A stretch of 54,751 bases of DNA from Paenibacillus arenosi (GCF_014841135.1 NZ_JACYTN010000027.1:1-54751), one strand, 5' to 3'; numbered from the stretch's first letter, positions 37,201-46,151 are shown. Translations and numbers: made by a program. Notes: generated from the sequence alone by a model not told the origin.

Positions 37201-37856
37201 TCGCGAGCCTTATAAAAGAAGGATCGACGAAGGCTGCTTCGAACGAGTTAGCCTTTGTTAGGGAGCAAATGCGGCAGTCTGTTCCGGAATTTCTGCTTGA
37301 ATCGCTATTGTATCGAGAACTGTTGGATACAGAAGCGGCTCAGCTTGGAAAAGTAGCTGGGAATACGGCGGAACTGCTGCGTCAATTCTATGTCGATACC
37401 GCTACCTTTGGACTGGATAGATGGGAACGTTTCTGTGGTATTCCTGTGCAGCCCACAAAGCCGCTCGAACAACGCCGAGCGGTTATTAAGTCGAAGCTGA
37501 GAGGGATTGGCACGGTAACAGCAGACGTCATCCGCAGCGTAGCTGAATCGTATTCGAATGGTGAGGTTAGCGTTCAAGAGTTTGCTTCTCAATACAAGAT
37601 CGTGATTACGTTCATTGGCAAGATGGGCATTCCACCGAATTTGGAAGACTTGCAAGCTTCGCTGCGGGCGTTAATTCCAGCGCATTTGAGTATCGAGTAC
37701 GAATATACGTACTTGTCTTGGGCTAATTTGGACAAGTTGCTGTTAAGTTGGAACGATTTCGATGATCTGAAGCTGACATGGACTCAAACCGAAGTATTCG
37801 ACTATCGCCTGCCGATCGTACGTTCAAGTGTAGGCTTAACGATGGCAGAACAGTGA
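37197..37856 (+). CDS. xkdU: Baseplate wedge protein XkdU-like (DUF2313)
   Basis: 219 residues of the YmfQ/DUF2313 type (functional analogue of T4 gp48/P2 gpI region): FVREQMRQSVPEFLLESLLY, LDRWERFCGIPVQPTKPLEQ and RRAVIKSKLRGIGTVTADVI. The ATG overlaps the XkdT stop as ATGA. The C-terminal tail (LSWNDFDDLKLTWTQTEVFD) is extended relative to the core and may contact the following small protein or fibre. Confidence 0.85.
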   Translation: MIASLIKEGSTKAASNELAFVREQMRQSVPEFLLESLLYRELLDTEAAQLGKVAGNTAELLRQFYVDTATFGLDRWERFCGIPVQPTKPLEQRRAVIKSKLRGIGTVTADVIRSVAESYSNGEVSVQEFASQYKIVITFIGKMGIPPNLEDLQASLRALIPAHLSIEYEYTYLSWANLDKLLLSWNDFDDLKLTWTQTEVFDYRLPIVRSSVGLTMAEQ

Positions 37857-37900
37857 TTGAAAATAAAGTAAGGATAAGCATTTAAGGAGGGGATATAACG

Positions 37901-38260
37901 ATGTCATTTACATTTCCAGTAGATGCGAATAACAAGGCTGGCGCTGTGAAACCGATTGGTGCGAGCGGCTTTACGGTACCTTCCCAGCAGACAGGCTATG
38001 AATCAAAGGAAGTAAAGCGAGTGAAGCTGGAAGCGGGCAAGGCTGTTGTATTGACCTTTTCAACGTTGTGCGAGTCATTCGATATCCAAAATTTCGGCGT
38101 GGGCGATATTTATATTAATGTAGGTGCTTCTGCTACTGTAGATGGTGCGGATTGCATTTTAGTGCCTGAAGGTATGGGGTACACGTTGAATGTACGGGCG
38201 AAGGAGATTCAAGTTATCTCTGCTGCTGCTCCAACCGTACAAATCGTGGGGGTGCTCTAA
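37901..38260 (+). CDS. Small tail protein of unknown function
   Basis: 119 residues between the last wedge gene and the first fibre gene, beta-rich with no signal peptide: FTFPVDANNKAGAVKPIGAS, EAGKAVVLTFSTLCESFDI, GVGDIYINVGASATVDG. The composition fits a small capping or fibre-attachment protein. AAGGAGGGG precedes ATG 37901, and its stop overlaps the fibre start (TAATGG), so the two are probably translationally coupled and may work together. Confidence 0.7.
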   Translation: MSFTFPVDANNKAGAVKPIGASGFTVPSQQTGYESKEVKRVKLEAGKAVVLTFSTLCESFDIQNFGVGDIYINVGASATVDGADCILVPEGMGYTLNVRAKEIQVISAAAPTVQIVGVL

Positions 38261-40788
38261 TGGGTTTATATCCGTTGCACGGCGGTAATCTGCCGAACAA
38301 AGATCCGCTTGCGCTTGCGCTTCGCGAAGGAACACAAATCGTTGATGTGAAAGAGGCAACACCGATCACGATCGATAACGTGCAGGGACGTACGCTCGTT
38401 AATTTGATGGGAATCTCGGGAAGATGCGAGGAACCGCATTTATTTACGAAAGTGCTGCCCCTTGAGGTGTCACTTGATACTTCTCGTAAAGTTGAAGGTA
38501 ATGGCTCTTTACTACTCGTATCTACAGTGTCTAATGACTCTTACTACGGTGTTAGTAGAGCCATTAATATTAATACTGATAGTCATTATATTGCGGTTGC
38601 TATGGCGCATAATATCACGGCATCCGCACTCAGATTGCAAATTCACGGCATGGGTGGAGGTTCTAAGTTTGTAACCGCTGATTCGAAGGGATACGGAGAG
38701 TTCGAGCCGTTGGCCGTTCGTTTCAAGCCATCGGATTTAGTTGCTACATCGCAAGTGGAAGTTCAGCTTTGGATTAAAACGGCTAGCACGAACGCGGGTG
38801 GCTGCTTCGATGCCATTCGTATATATGAGATAAGTAGGAACGAGTATGACGTAATTGGCAGCATGACGTCGAAACAGATTGCTGATCGATATCCATATAC
38901 GGATACCTTGACGCATGTTATCAATCCGTATGTAGAGGTTACGGGTATGAATTTATGCCCTGATTTCACGCGCTTTGACGTTCACAGTTCAAAGACTATG
39001 CAAGTTGTATCCCCGCAAGAGACGAGGATTGTCTTGCAAACCGATAATCAAAGCGCGTACTCATTCGACTCTGAGCACTTCGCGGTAGTACCAGGACAAA
39101 CGTATACGCTCTCCGCTGATATTGACGGAGCTGGAGTGGTGCTAGATGTTTATACCAATATCACGGGGCAGCCCATTTTGGACACGCCGCAAGTTGGGCA
39201 TGACGTGAGGAGTACAACATTTACCGTTCCAGTCGGAGTTCGCTCTGTGCAAGTTCGTATTATTATCGAAACCGGAGCGAAGGCAGGGACTCGGACGGTA
39301 AAAAATCCGATGCTAGTTGTTGGTATAATGCCTAAGTCGTACCAACCTCAGAAACGAAGCCTATGGGCACTTGAGGCACAACTCTCGGCTCATCCGGTAA
39401 CAGGTACAGATGCTGATATATTGTATACGGGAGAAGATGGCTCTCCATACGTACTTAAGAAGTGGGAGAAGGTTACTCTAGATGGAGATTTAACATATCG
39501 GCTTGTTGATAAGGGTGCGGGATTTAAAATATTTTACACGGAAACATTGCCTTCAACGCAGAAGGATACAGCGTTCGTTACAAAGTACGACGGTACGATA
39601 CTGGGACGCAAGTTACAAGGGGAAATGCTTACCGCGGCTGATACTCAGGTGCTAACGGATATTACCGATCCTAATCCTAACCTTCTAGTATTCAGTGTAT
39701 CAAACGCTGAAAGCGGGTGGGGGGATATGTATTCGCCCACGTCTGAAGAAATTAAAGCTTATTTCTTGGGATGGAAAATGTTCGATGTATCCACGAATGG
39801 AGTAGACGGAAACGGAGTATACAACCGCACTGACAGTAAAGAAAAAGGATGGACGCCGTTAGACAGCTATAACGGTACTCGCTACTTCGGCGCCACTGTC
39901 ACAGTTCCTAATGTAGTCCCTTCACAATTAATTGATGGTAATTACGCAAAGCACAGGGATATACATCCATACCGGCTGCAATATCTAAAGTCAAAGCCGA
40001 AAATTGTTCGGGTTGAGACATACGATACTGGTGCGTCGCTTGTATCTGGTGCGAATGTAGTGACGGTTGGCTCGGGCGTCATCTTACGTGAAAAGGCGGC
40101 AATCCTTACAACTACAACGGCTGTAGCCATTGGGGATACGCATAACCCAACAAAACAAAAAATTAAGAAGGCAATTCAAGTTTATAAGGGTGCTCGTAGA
40201 GACGGAGTATGGTATAAGTCGCATATTAACCCCCATGGCATAGAGAAATTTCGGACGGATATCAGCCACTATGATCCTACAGCCACGTATTACATTACGT
40301 ATGCAGCGTTCATTCCGACTATCGCGGCAACTATTAATGTTAAAGTAACGGCGAATATGCGAGGTACGGTCACAGCTCTCGTTGATCAAATGAGTGATGT
40401 GGATAGCCGTCTAAGCATGGTAGAGGCGCAGCAAGCAATGGAGGGAATCGATGAATGGATTGTCCCAACGTTGATGCATAGCTGGAAACCGTATGCTGAT
40501 GGCTATCAAGTTCCACGTTACAGTATCGATAACAATGGTATTGTGCGGCTAGAGGGACTTATGACTGGAGGGGTTACGGTGGCTAATACGACATTGTTTT
40601 ATCTTCCACAAGGATATCGCCCGAAGGGGACGTTATTATTTGAGTGTGCTGGTACGGCTAATAGCGTTGCAGCAGCTACTCGTATAGATGTAGGCTCAGA
40701 AGGGCGAGTTTTCATTAATCAGGGCAATACAAACATAAATACCTCTTATTTGTCGATAAGTGGTATATCATTTAAGGCGGAACATTAA
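38260..40788 (+). CDS. Tail fibre / receptor-binding protein 1
   Basis: 842 residues. The N-terminus (LPLHGGNLP-like, residues 1-60 with GRTLVNLMGISGRCEE) should anchor to the baseplate; beta-rich carbohydrate-binding-like modules follow; EIKAYFLGWKMFD and GASLVSGANVVTVGSG repeats lie near residues 500-600; a short coiled coil (VDQMSDVDSRLSMVEAQQAM) at about 705-728 is followed by a tip domain with VRLEGLMTGGV and FYLPQGYRPKG. This order is usual for trimeric fibres whose tip binds the target surface. It shares most domains with the next gene. Followed by a terminator-like hairpin. Confidence 0.82.
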   Translation: MGLYPLHGGNLPNKDPLALALREGTQIVDVKEATPITIDNVQGRTLVNLMGISGRCEEPHLFTKVLPLEVSLDTSRKVEGNGSLLLVSTVSNDSYYGVSRAININTDSHYIAVAMAHNITASALRLQIHGMGGGSKFVTADSKGYGEFEPLAVRFKPSDLVATSQVEVQLWIKTASTNAGGCFDAIRIYEISRNEYDVIGSMTSKQIADRYPYTDTLTHVINPYVEVTGMNLCPDFTRFDVHSSKTMQVVSPQETRIVLQTDNQSAYSFDSEHFAVVPGQTYTLSADIDGAGVVLDVYTNITGQPILDTPQVGHDVRSTTFTVPVGVRSVQVRIIIETGAKAGTRTVKNPMLVVGIMPKSYQPQKRSLWALEAQLSAHPVTGTDADILYTGEDGSPYVLKKWEKVTLDGDLTYRLVDKGAGFKIFYTETLPSTQKDTAFVTKYDGTILGRKLQGEMLTAADTQVLTDITDPNPNLLVFSVSNAESGWGDMYSPTSEEIKAYFLGWKMFDVSTNGVDGNGVYNRTDSKEKGWTPLDSYNGTRYFGATVTVPNVVPSQLIDGNYAKHRDIHPYRLQYLKSKPKIVRVETYDTGASLVSGANVVTVGSGVILREKAAILTTTTAVAIGDTHNPTKQKIKKAIQVYKGARRDGVWYKSHINPHGIEKFRTDISHYDPTATYYITYAAFIPTIAATINVKVTANMRGTVTALVDQMSDVDSRLSMVEAQQAMEGIDEWIVPTLMHSWKPYADGYQVPRYSIDNNGIVRLEGLMTGGVTVANTTLFYLPQGYRPKGTLLFECAGTANSVAAATRIDVGSEGRVFINQGNTNINTSYLSISGISFKAEH

Positions 40789-40841
40789 AAAAATACACTT
40801 TTCGAAAAGGTTATTCTAATTGATATTTATATTTTTATCAG

Positions 40842-40876
40842 CAAAAAGTCCAGCGAATTCCGCAGGGCTTTTTCTT
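40842..40876 (+). terminator. Attenuator between the two fibre genes
   Basis: AAAAAGTCC pairs with GGGCTTTTT (one G-T) and an inner GCG/CGC closes around AATTC; a second T-run TTTTTT follows. It would lower expression of the second fibre relative to the first. Confidence 0.65.
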
Positions 40877-40895
40877 TTTTAGAAGGAGGTATAGC

Positions 40896-43538
40896 ATGGC
40901 GGGAAAATTACCGAATGGATTGAATCGTTTTGATTCAAACGACTATGTTCGAATGGAACATTTCAATGAGCAATGGGAAATAATCGATGGTACCATCGGA
41001 ACATTGAAAAAAGCCGATAATACAACGCAGACTGCGATTAATACTGCAGCCGCTGATATGGAAAATGCTTTATCCAAACAGATTTCATTGATTCCTAATG
41101 TTCAGACGGTGGCTGTGAAGCGCGATACGTCTCTAACGCTGCGGGAAATGCGTGGTCGTACGTTAATCAACTTGCTTGGACGTGGAGGTGGATTTTACAC
41201 AGATGGAGACGGGAACGGAGTCGCCGATGGTTGGAGTACCGATTTCGGACGGAAGAACTTCTCGATCTACACGAACACAGACGGTAGCAAGGTACAGGTT
41301 ATTAATGCGGTAGCTAATGATGATAATCAGTATGGTCGACGGGTCGACTATATGGGTCGTATTCCGTTTCAACAAGGTGAAAAATACGTATTAATCGTTG
41401 AGCAGACGGTAGAGAATGCGAGTATGCAAGGACGTATCGTCGTAGAAAATGCTAATGGGGAAGTAATGATTGAAGAAATAGGCGGCTTAAGCAAGACCGT
41501 TGTACGAACGTTTACAAGTACGGTTACGGGTCGCGGAAACCTACGACTATATAACTTCTCAACGCTTGGTGCAGTCGGTTGGATGTCTTATAAACATCCT
41601 CGCATTTATCATGTTGATGACGATGCTATGACGTTGATTGCATCTATGACACCCGAACAAGTGGCTGAAAAGTACCCATATGTTGATGGCATGGCTTTCG
41701 TAGATAATCCATACATCGAAACAATAGGTGCGAATCTTGTACCGCGTTTATCGGAGTGGGACTTTTCTTCAGGTACTTTAATTGGAAATAATACGGTTGA
41801 AGTATTTACGGATCAGGCCTGGGCAAGAGGTGCGACGTATACCTTTGATGCACGGGCTAATCAAATTTACTCTGGAAGCGTTGAACTAGCAGGATACGTA
41901 TCAGCGGACAAGCATCCATATACATCAATAGAATTTTTTGACTCCGCGGGAAAATCATTAGGCTTCAACAACCGTATTCCCACTAGCAATGGGAAATTCA
42001 CGTTCCAAGTGACATCTCCAGAGGGGGCTGTGAAAGGTGCAATGATTATCGCCTGTGTAGGTACGGGATGGTTTTACTGGACGAATCCTATGCTCGCTTT
42101 GGGGAGTGAGTCTAAGCCATATACACCGCAGCAGCGTGGACTATGGGCGGCAGAGTGTAATTTGGGTTCGTTCCCCCATACGGGCCGACATAACGATGAA
42201 CTATTTACAGGTACTGACGGTAAACCATATATTGCGGAGATGTGGGAAAAACTTGCTCTGAATCATTCTTACTCATATAAACTTGATTGGAAGGGTCCAA
42301 ATTATCACACAATTGTCTTAGATGGCAATCAAATTCCGTTAATCAATAGTGTTGTATACGGGATGAAGTATGATGGAACTATTCTTCGTCCATGGCATAC
42401 GGCAGTAGAAACTGGAGACTTTGTATGGGGCTTCAGCACAGGAGAAAACTTCTATTTGACAATTGCTCACGAAGATAGTGGATGGGGAGCGAATTACACA
42501 CCATCACCAGATGAGATTAAGGCTTATTTCTTAGGTTGGCGTATGTACGATAATCGTGATGGACGTGGCTCTTTGTATAATCTAACGGATGGAACTGGTA
42601 ATTATAAGGCTTTTCGCAAAATACAAGATTGGGACGGAGATAGCTATACATCCCACCATGCACCATCTCACTCTTACGAGAGTTGGATACCTTACCAACT
42701 GTCTTATCTTCGTAAAAATCCGGTTGTTCGTACAGTCAAGACTTACGAAACGGGAGCAATATTGTCCAATGGTAATAATATCGTAAATGTTGGCAATGGA
42801 ATTGTCATTCGAGAAAAGGTAGTTCCACGCGGTGCGGACGCAGCTGATCCGAATGTACAGATCAACCGAGTGGATTTTGGTAGTGCGGTAAAGCATAAAG
42901 TGGCTAAATTTAAAAATGTATATGTGAACAATACGTACGATTTTATGCATTGGAAGGTTATAACAGATAATGATGGTATGAGTTACGGACAGGAACGTTT
43001 AGTGACTAGTAGATATAACTTTGAACCATCTCAAGCTTACTACATCACATACACGAAGCTAGCAACTAGTGCGTCGCCTGTTTCGATTATGGTTGAATAT
43101 GCTGACACATTAGGTGCATCAGCAGCTCGTATCGCGCAAGAAGCAGCAGATCTTGCCGCACGTGTTAGCGTGTTGGAATTCAGCAAAGGAGAAGCGCCAG
43201 TAGTAACGGAGTGGGTCAAGGCTACATTAATCAACGGTTGGACACCAGGGAATAATCGTGATCCGAATTTTGCACCTATGTATCGCAGAAACGGTGATTA
43301 TATTGAATTTAAGGGTTCGTTACAGTCGGGGACGATTGCACAGGTTGCATTCCATTTGCCAACTGCATTGCACCCAAGCTATTTCCGAAACACACCATTA
43401 ATATCGACGGCAAATGGCAAGGATGCCAATTCCCCAGCGACAGCATGCTACTTGAATGTGTCTAAAGAAGGGGTAATAGTCCGTGGAACAACATCTAATG
43501 ATTTTATCCCGTTGGATGGAGTTCGTGTGCTGTTATAA
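40896..43538 (+). CDS. Tail fibre / receptor-binding protein 2
   Basis: 880 residues, paralogous to the fibre before it (shared GRTLINLLGRGG, MTPEQVAEKYPYVDGMAF, NPYIETIGANLVPR, EIKAYFLGWRMYD, YETGAILSNGNNIVNVGNG), but with a different N-terminus (LPNGLNRFDSNDYVRMEHFN, EQWEIIDG) and a different tip after the coiled coil (AARIAQEAADLAARVSVLEF, about 740-765; tip YIEFKGSLQSG and FHLPTALHPS). AGAAGGAGG precedes ATG 40896. The different anchor suggests either a separate docking point or an alternative fibre on the same baseplate. Confidence 0.82.
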   Translation: MAGKLPNGLNRFDSNDYVRMEHFNEQWEIIDGTIGTLKKADNTTQTAINTAAADMENALSKQISLIPNVQTVAVKRDTSLTLREMRGRTLINLLGRGGGFYTDGDGNGVADGWSTDFGRKNFSIYTNTDGSKVQVINAVANDDNQYGRRVDYMGRIPFQQGEKYVLIVEQTVENASMQGRIVVENANGEVMIEEIGGLSKTVVRTFTSTVTGRGNLRLYNFSTLGAVGWMSYKHPRIYHVDDDAMTLIASMTPEQVAEKYPYVDGMAFVDNPYIETIGANLVPRLSEWDFSSGTLIGNNTVEVFTDQAWARGATYTFDARANQIYSGSVELAGYVSADKHPYTSIEFFDSAGKSLGFNNRIPTSNGKFTFQVTSPEGAVKGAMIIACVGTGWFYWTNPMLALGSESKPYTPQQRGLWAAECNLGSFPHTGRHNDELFTGTDGKPYIAEMWEKLALNHSYSYKLDWKGPNYHTIVLDGNQIPLINSVVYGMKYDGTILRPWHTAVETGDFVWGFSTGENFYLTIAHEDSGWGANYTPSPDEIKAYFLGWRMYDNRDGRGSLYNLTDGTGNYKAFRKIQDWDGDSYTSHHAPSHSYESWIPYQLSYLRKNPVVRTVKTYETGAILSNGNNIVNVGNGIVIREKVVPRGADAADPNVQINRVDFGSAVKHKVAKFKNVYVNNTYDFMHWKVITDNDGMSYGQERLVTSRYNFEPSQAYYITYTKLATSASPVSIMVEYADTLGASAARIAQEAADLAARVSVLEFSKGEAPVVTEWVKATLINGWTPGNNRDPNFAPMYRRNGDYIEFKGSLQSGTIAQVAFHLPTALHPSYFRNTPLISTANGKDANSPATACYLNVSKEGVIVRGTTSNDFIPLDGVRVLL

Positions 43539-43602
43539 AGAAGTTGAACGTTATTGCAAATAAAAGAACTTAATGGTTTGAATTTGTTAAGGAGGAGACA
43601 AA

Positions 43603-44013
43603 ATGAAAGAAGCCATAAAAGTAAATCTTGATGGATTTTACATCGAACCTACGCTTGTTGCGGACTCCGTAACAGGCGTTTTTCCTATTACAGAGACAGC
43701 GCAAACGGGCTCATCTAGCACTGGTACTTCTAGTACAGATAAACCCAGCGAGCCAGTAACGGTAGGCTATATGGTCGCAGTAGAAGTGCCAACTGGATTG
43801 TATAAGCCGCGCTGGAGCTTTGATTTGGAAGAATGGGTTGAAGGGCTAACACAGCAAGAGATCGACGCTTTGCATCAGCAACAACAAGAGCCTGTTTCTA
43901 GCACAGAAATGCTCGGACGACAGCTCGTTGAGCTCAAGCTCCAATCTATGCAACAGAAAAATGAGATTGACTCCTTAAAGCAGCAGCTAGCTAATTCACA
44001 AGCAAGCAAATAG
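43603..44013 (+). CDS. xkdW: XkdW-like tail protein
   Basis: 136 residues after the fibres, at the place of PBSX xkdW. A beta-rich start (YIEPTLVADSVTGVFPI) and the segment VAVEVPTGLYKPRWSFDLEE with W-V-E fit XkdW-type proteins; the centre is Ser/Thr-rich and the end is a coiled coil (LGRQLVELKLQSMQQKNEID). It may be a fibre assembly chaperone or minor tail protein. AAGGAGGAG precedes ATG 43603. Confidence 0.65.
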   Translation: MKEAIKVNLDGFYIEPTLVADSVTGVFPITETAQTGSSSTGTSSTDKPSEPVTVGYMVAVEVPTGLYKPRWSFDLEEWVEGLTQQEIDALHQQQQEPVSSTEMLGRQLVELKLQSMQQKNEIDSLKQQLANSQASK

Positions 44014-44110
44014 TGGTCATACCTCATGCAAGTAGCCAACAAGAGATTCGAGACTGCTCGGAATGGTTTAATGACGATTAACAGCGATAAATAGAAGGGA
44101 GATTGGAACA

Positions 44111-44251
44111 ATGGAATTTTGGAAATATGCATTCGATATGAATTGGATCAACGCGGATATTCTTCGTAAAGCTGTGCGAACAGGGAACAATCCATCAGGA
44201 GAGATCACACCAGAACAATACCATGAAATTACATCAATTAGCTATGTGTAA
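44111..44251 (+). CDS. xkdX: XkdX-family small protein
   Basis: 46 residues, MEFWKYAFDMNWINADILRK then AVRTGNNPSGEITPEQYHEI. This is the XkdX signature (W-x-x-A-Y/F-x-x-x-W, A-V-x-x-G-x-I/N-T-x-E-x-Y), a family found directly after tail fibre genes in Bacillales phages. AGAAGGGAG is 10 bases upstream of ATG 44111. Its function is unknown. It is the last gene before the operon terminator. Confidence 0.85.
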   Translation: MEFWKYAFDMNWINADILRKAVRTGNNPSGEITPEQYHEITSISYV

Positions 44252-44264
44252 CACGCCTCTTCTC

Positions 44265-44294
44265 AGCCCCCGGATAATCCGGGGGCTTTATTTG
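44265..44294 (+). terminator. Terminator of the tail operon
   Basis: AGCCCCCGGAT pairs with ATCCGGGGGCT around a two-base loop, then TTTATTTGTTT. It closes the block that starts at 29161. Confidence 0.85.
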
Positions 44295-44357
44295 TTTACA
44301 GGAGGAAATATCGTTTCGATTATATTTGTATAGCAAAAGAGATATATGAAAAATCAC

Positions 44358-44386
44358 TTGAACAAGAACGTTTGTTCGTATATAAT
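44358..44386 (+). promoter_or_regulatory. SOS promoter of the ArpU gene (sigma-A hexamers with LexA box)
   Basis: TTGAAC at 44358-44363 and TATAAT at 44381-44386 are 17 bases apart. The spacer contains GAACGTTTGTTC (44366-44377), the reverse complement of the LexA core at 28906-28917 and 13 of 14 to the Bacillus LexA consensus on the minus strand. LexA bound here would block the polymerase directly. Confidence 0.85.
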
Positions 44387-44428
44387 AGAGATATAAATAC
44401 TGCAGATGTGAACAAAGGCGGTGCTACG

Positions 44429-44887
44429 ATGCTTTGTGGCGTATCTTTCGACCTTCCGGATTTAGACAAGGAAGCGACTCGTAGAAACGTTGAGGCGGTA
44501 CTGGAGAAATACCGGATGTATAAGCAAATTGGTTATGAAGTGAAAGAAACGAGGCTGACTTCTTCCTACACGGTGCGTTCCCATGGACCGACGAATCGAG
44601 TAACGGATCAGACTGGGGAGATTGCTGCGGACAATGTAGATATTCCTGAGAAGATGCGTACATATTGCGAGCGAGTGGAGAAAGCTACACAGCGCTTGCC
44701 TGAGAAGGAACGACAGCTTATTACCGAACGCTATCTGAAGGAAGATGGTGTTTATGACTACCAAGTGTACAGCTTTACGTTCGATCCTCCTTTATCCGAG
44801 TACAGTTACTACAAGCTAAAGTGGAAAGCCATTTCCAAATTAGCCATTTCTCTTAATGTCCAGGTGTTTGTTGACACGACTTCTTGA
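44429..44887 (+). CDS. ArpU-family phage late transcription regulator
   Basis: 152 residues. The C-terminal half (ATQRLPEKERQLITERYLKE, VYSFTFDPPLSEYSYYKLKW, KAISKLAISL) is a sigma-70 region-4-like helix-turn-helix of the ArpU type; the N-terminal half starts LPDLDKEATRRNVEAVLEKYRMYKQ. ArpU-like proteins activate late phage genes in Gram-positive phages; PBSX uses a comparable sigma-like factor, Xpf. ATG 44429 follows AAAGGCGGTG and lies downstream of the promoter; a longer frame would start in the LexA box. As the only regulator at this locus it is the probable activator of the tail operon. Confidence 0.8.
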   Translation: MLCGVSFDLPDLDKEATRRNVEAVLEKYRMYKQIGYEVKETRLTSSYTVRSHGPTNRVTDQTGEIAADNVDIPEKMRTYCERVEKATQRLPEKERQLITERYLKEDGVYDYQVYSFTFDPPLSEYSYYKLKWKAISKLAISLNVQVFVDTTS

Positions 44888-45051
44888 TTGGTATCTTCCA
44901 AAAATACACGCGTGCACATAGCCGGTGGTCGTTTATTTCTCCGGCTTCGTGCAGTAAAGTCTGTTTATATAATCTCCGTACTTCTTTCTGGTTTTAGTTG
45001 TTCACATGTATAATTTCCTCCATTTCGGCTTTATTCTAACCTCCAAGTATG

Positions 45052-45072
45052 ATCCAATCTCTTGATTGGGAT
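45052..45072. other. Hairpin before uvsE
   Basis: TCCAATC at 45053-45059 and GATTGGGA at 45064-45071 form a short stem about 40 bases before the uvsE start codon. No LexA box was seen in the 222 bases between arpU and uvsE. Confidence 0.3.
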
Positions 45073-45109
45073 GCTAGTAAGTAGCAAATCAAACATTGGA
45101 GGTACAACT

Positions 45110-46111
45110 ATGCTTGTCCGCTTCGGATATGTAGCGATGTCGGTAATCGTGGAGAATTGTTCGCCTTCACGTACGATGACGTATACGAGCTTTTGTAAGA
45201 TTGATGACCGGGAGGCTGCGATTCGCAAGCTGGAACGGTTGGCTGAGGAGAACTTGACCAATACGCTGCGATTATTGAAGCATAATCGTGCTCATCATAT
45301 TGAGTTGTACCGCTGTTCCAGTAAGCTAATTCCGCTTGCTACACATGAAGCGTTAGCAGATTGGGACCCCTTTATCGCTTTGAAAGATCCATTTGCAGCA
45401 ATTGGTGCGTATGCCAATGAACATGGGATGCGGCTTAGCTTCCATCCTGATCACTTTACTGTGCTGAGCACGCCTCGTGAAGATGTGCTGCATAACTCGA
45501 TCCGTGACTTGAATCATCATCTTCGCATGCTTGAAGCGATGGGACTGGATGCGCGAGCGAAGAACAATATTCATATTGGCGGTGCCTATGGCAATAAGAA
45601 GACAGCAGCCGAGCGATTCAAGAGTAATTTCAAATTGCTCTCCGAGCCTATTAAGCAGCGATTGACGCTGGAAAATGACGATAAAACCTTTACTGCGGCA
45701 GAGACACTGGAGGTGTCTGAGCAGCTTCAAATTCCAATGGTACTTGATATTCACCATCATTGGGTCAATCATGAGGGGGAGCAGTTATCTGAGTTGTGGC
45801 CAAGAGTTTTGAGGACGTGGGATACCCCATATGCTCAGGCGGACGCACCAGCTGATGATCTGCTTTCACCTAAGATTCATGTATCGAGTCCGAAGAGCGA
45901 GAAGGACGTTCGGGGGCATGCTGATTATGTCGATGTGAAGCCGCTGCTAGCTTTTCTAAGGGATATAGCCCCATATACAGATAGGCTGGATGTGATGATT
46001 GAAGCGAAGAAGAAAGATGATGCACTCTTTCAATTGATGCATGACCTTACTCAGTATAAGGGCGAAGGGGTTTCGCTCATAAGCCCTGCATCTGTGAACA
46101 TCCAATCTTAA
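45110..46111 (+). CDS. uvsE: UV damage endonuclease
   Basis: 333 residues of the UVDE family, a TIM-barrel metal enzyme that nicks DNA 5' to UV dimers. Visible: VRFGYVAMSV at the start, NLTNTLRLLKHNRAHHIELY, MRLSFHPDHFTVLSTPREDV (H-P metal site), NNIHIGGAYGNKKTAAERF, LTLENDDKTF with catalytic Glu/Asp, and LDIHHHWVNH. ATG 45110 has GGAGGT upstream; an upstream in-frame start would overlap the hairpin. It follows the SOS-controlled arpU gene in the same direction with no clear terminator between, so read-through induction is possible. Confidence 0.92.
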   Translation: MLVRFGYVAMSVIVENCSPSRTMTYTSFCKIDDREAAIRKLERLAEENLTNTLRLLKHNRAHHIELYRCSSKLIPLATHEALADWDPFIALKDPFAAIGAYANEHGMRLSFHPDHFTVLSTPREDVLHNSIRDLNHHLRMLEAMGLDARAKNNIHIGGAYGNKKTAAERFKSNFKLLSEPIKQRLTLENDDKTFTAAETLEVSEQLQIPMVLDIHHHWVNHEGEQLSELWPRVLRTWDTPYAQADAPADDLLSPKIHVSSPKSEKDVRGHADYVDVKPLLAFLRDIAPYTDRLDVMIEAKKKDDALFQLMHDLTQYKGEGVSLISPASVNIQS

Positions 46112-46151
46112 TGATGGTCGTCACTTGAAAAGATGCGCGAAATACGTTACC

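Noticed and set aside
29161-44251. Complete integrated prophage
   Set aside because: No integrase, att sites, terminase, portal, capsid, replication or lysis genes were found; only a tail module and its regulator.
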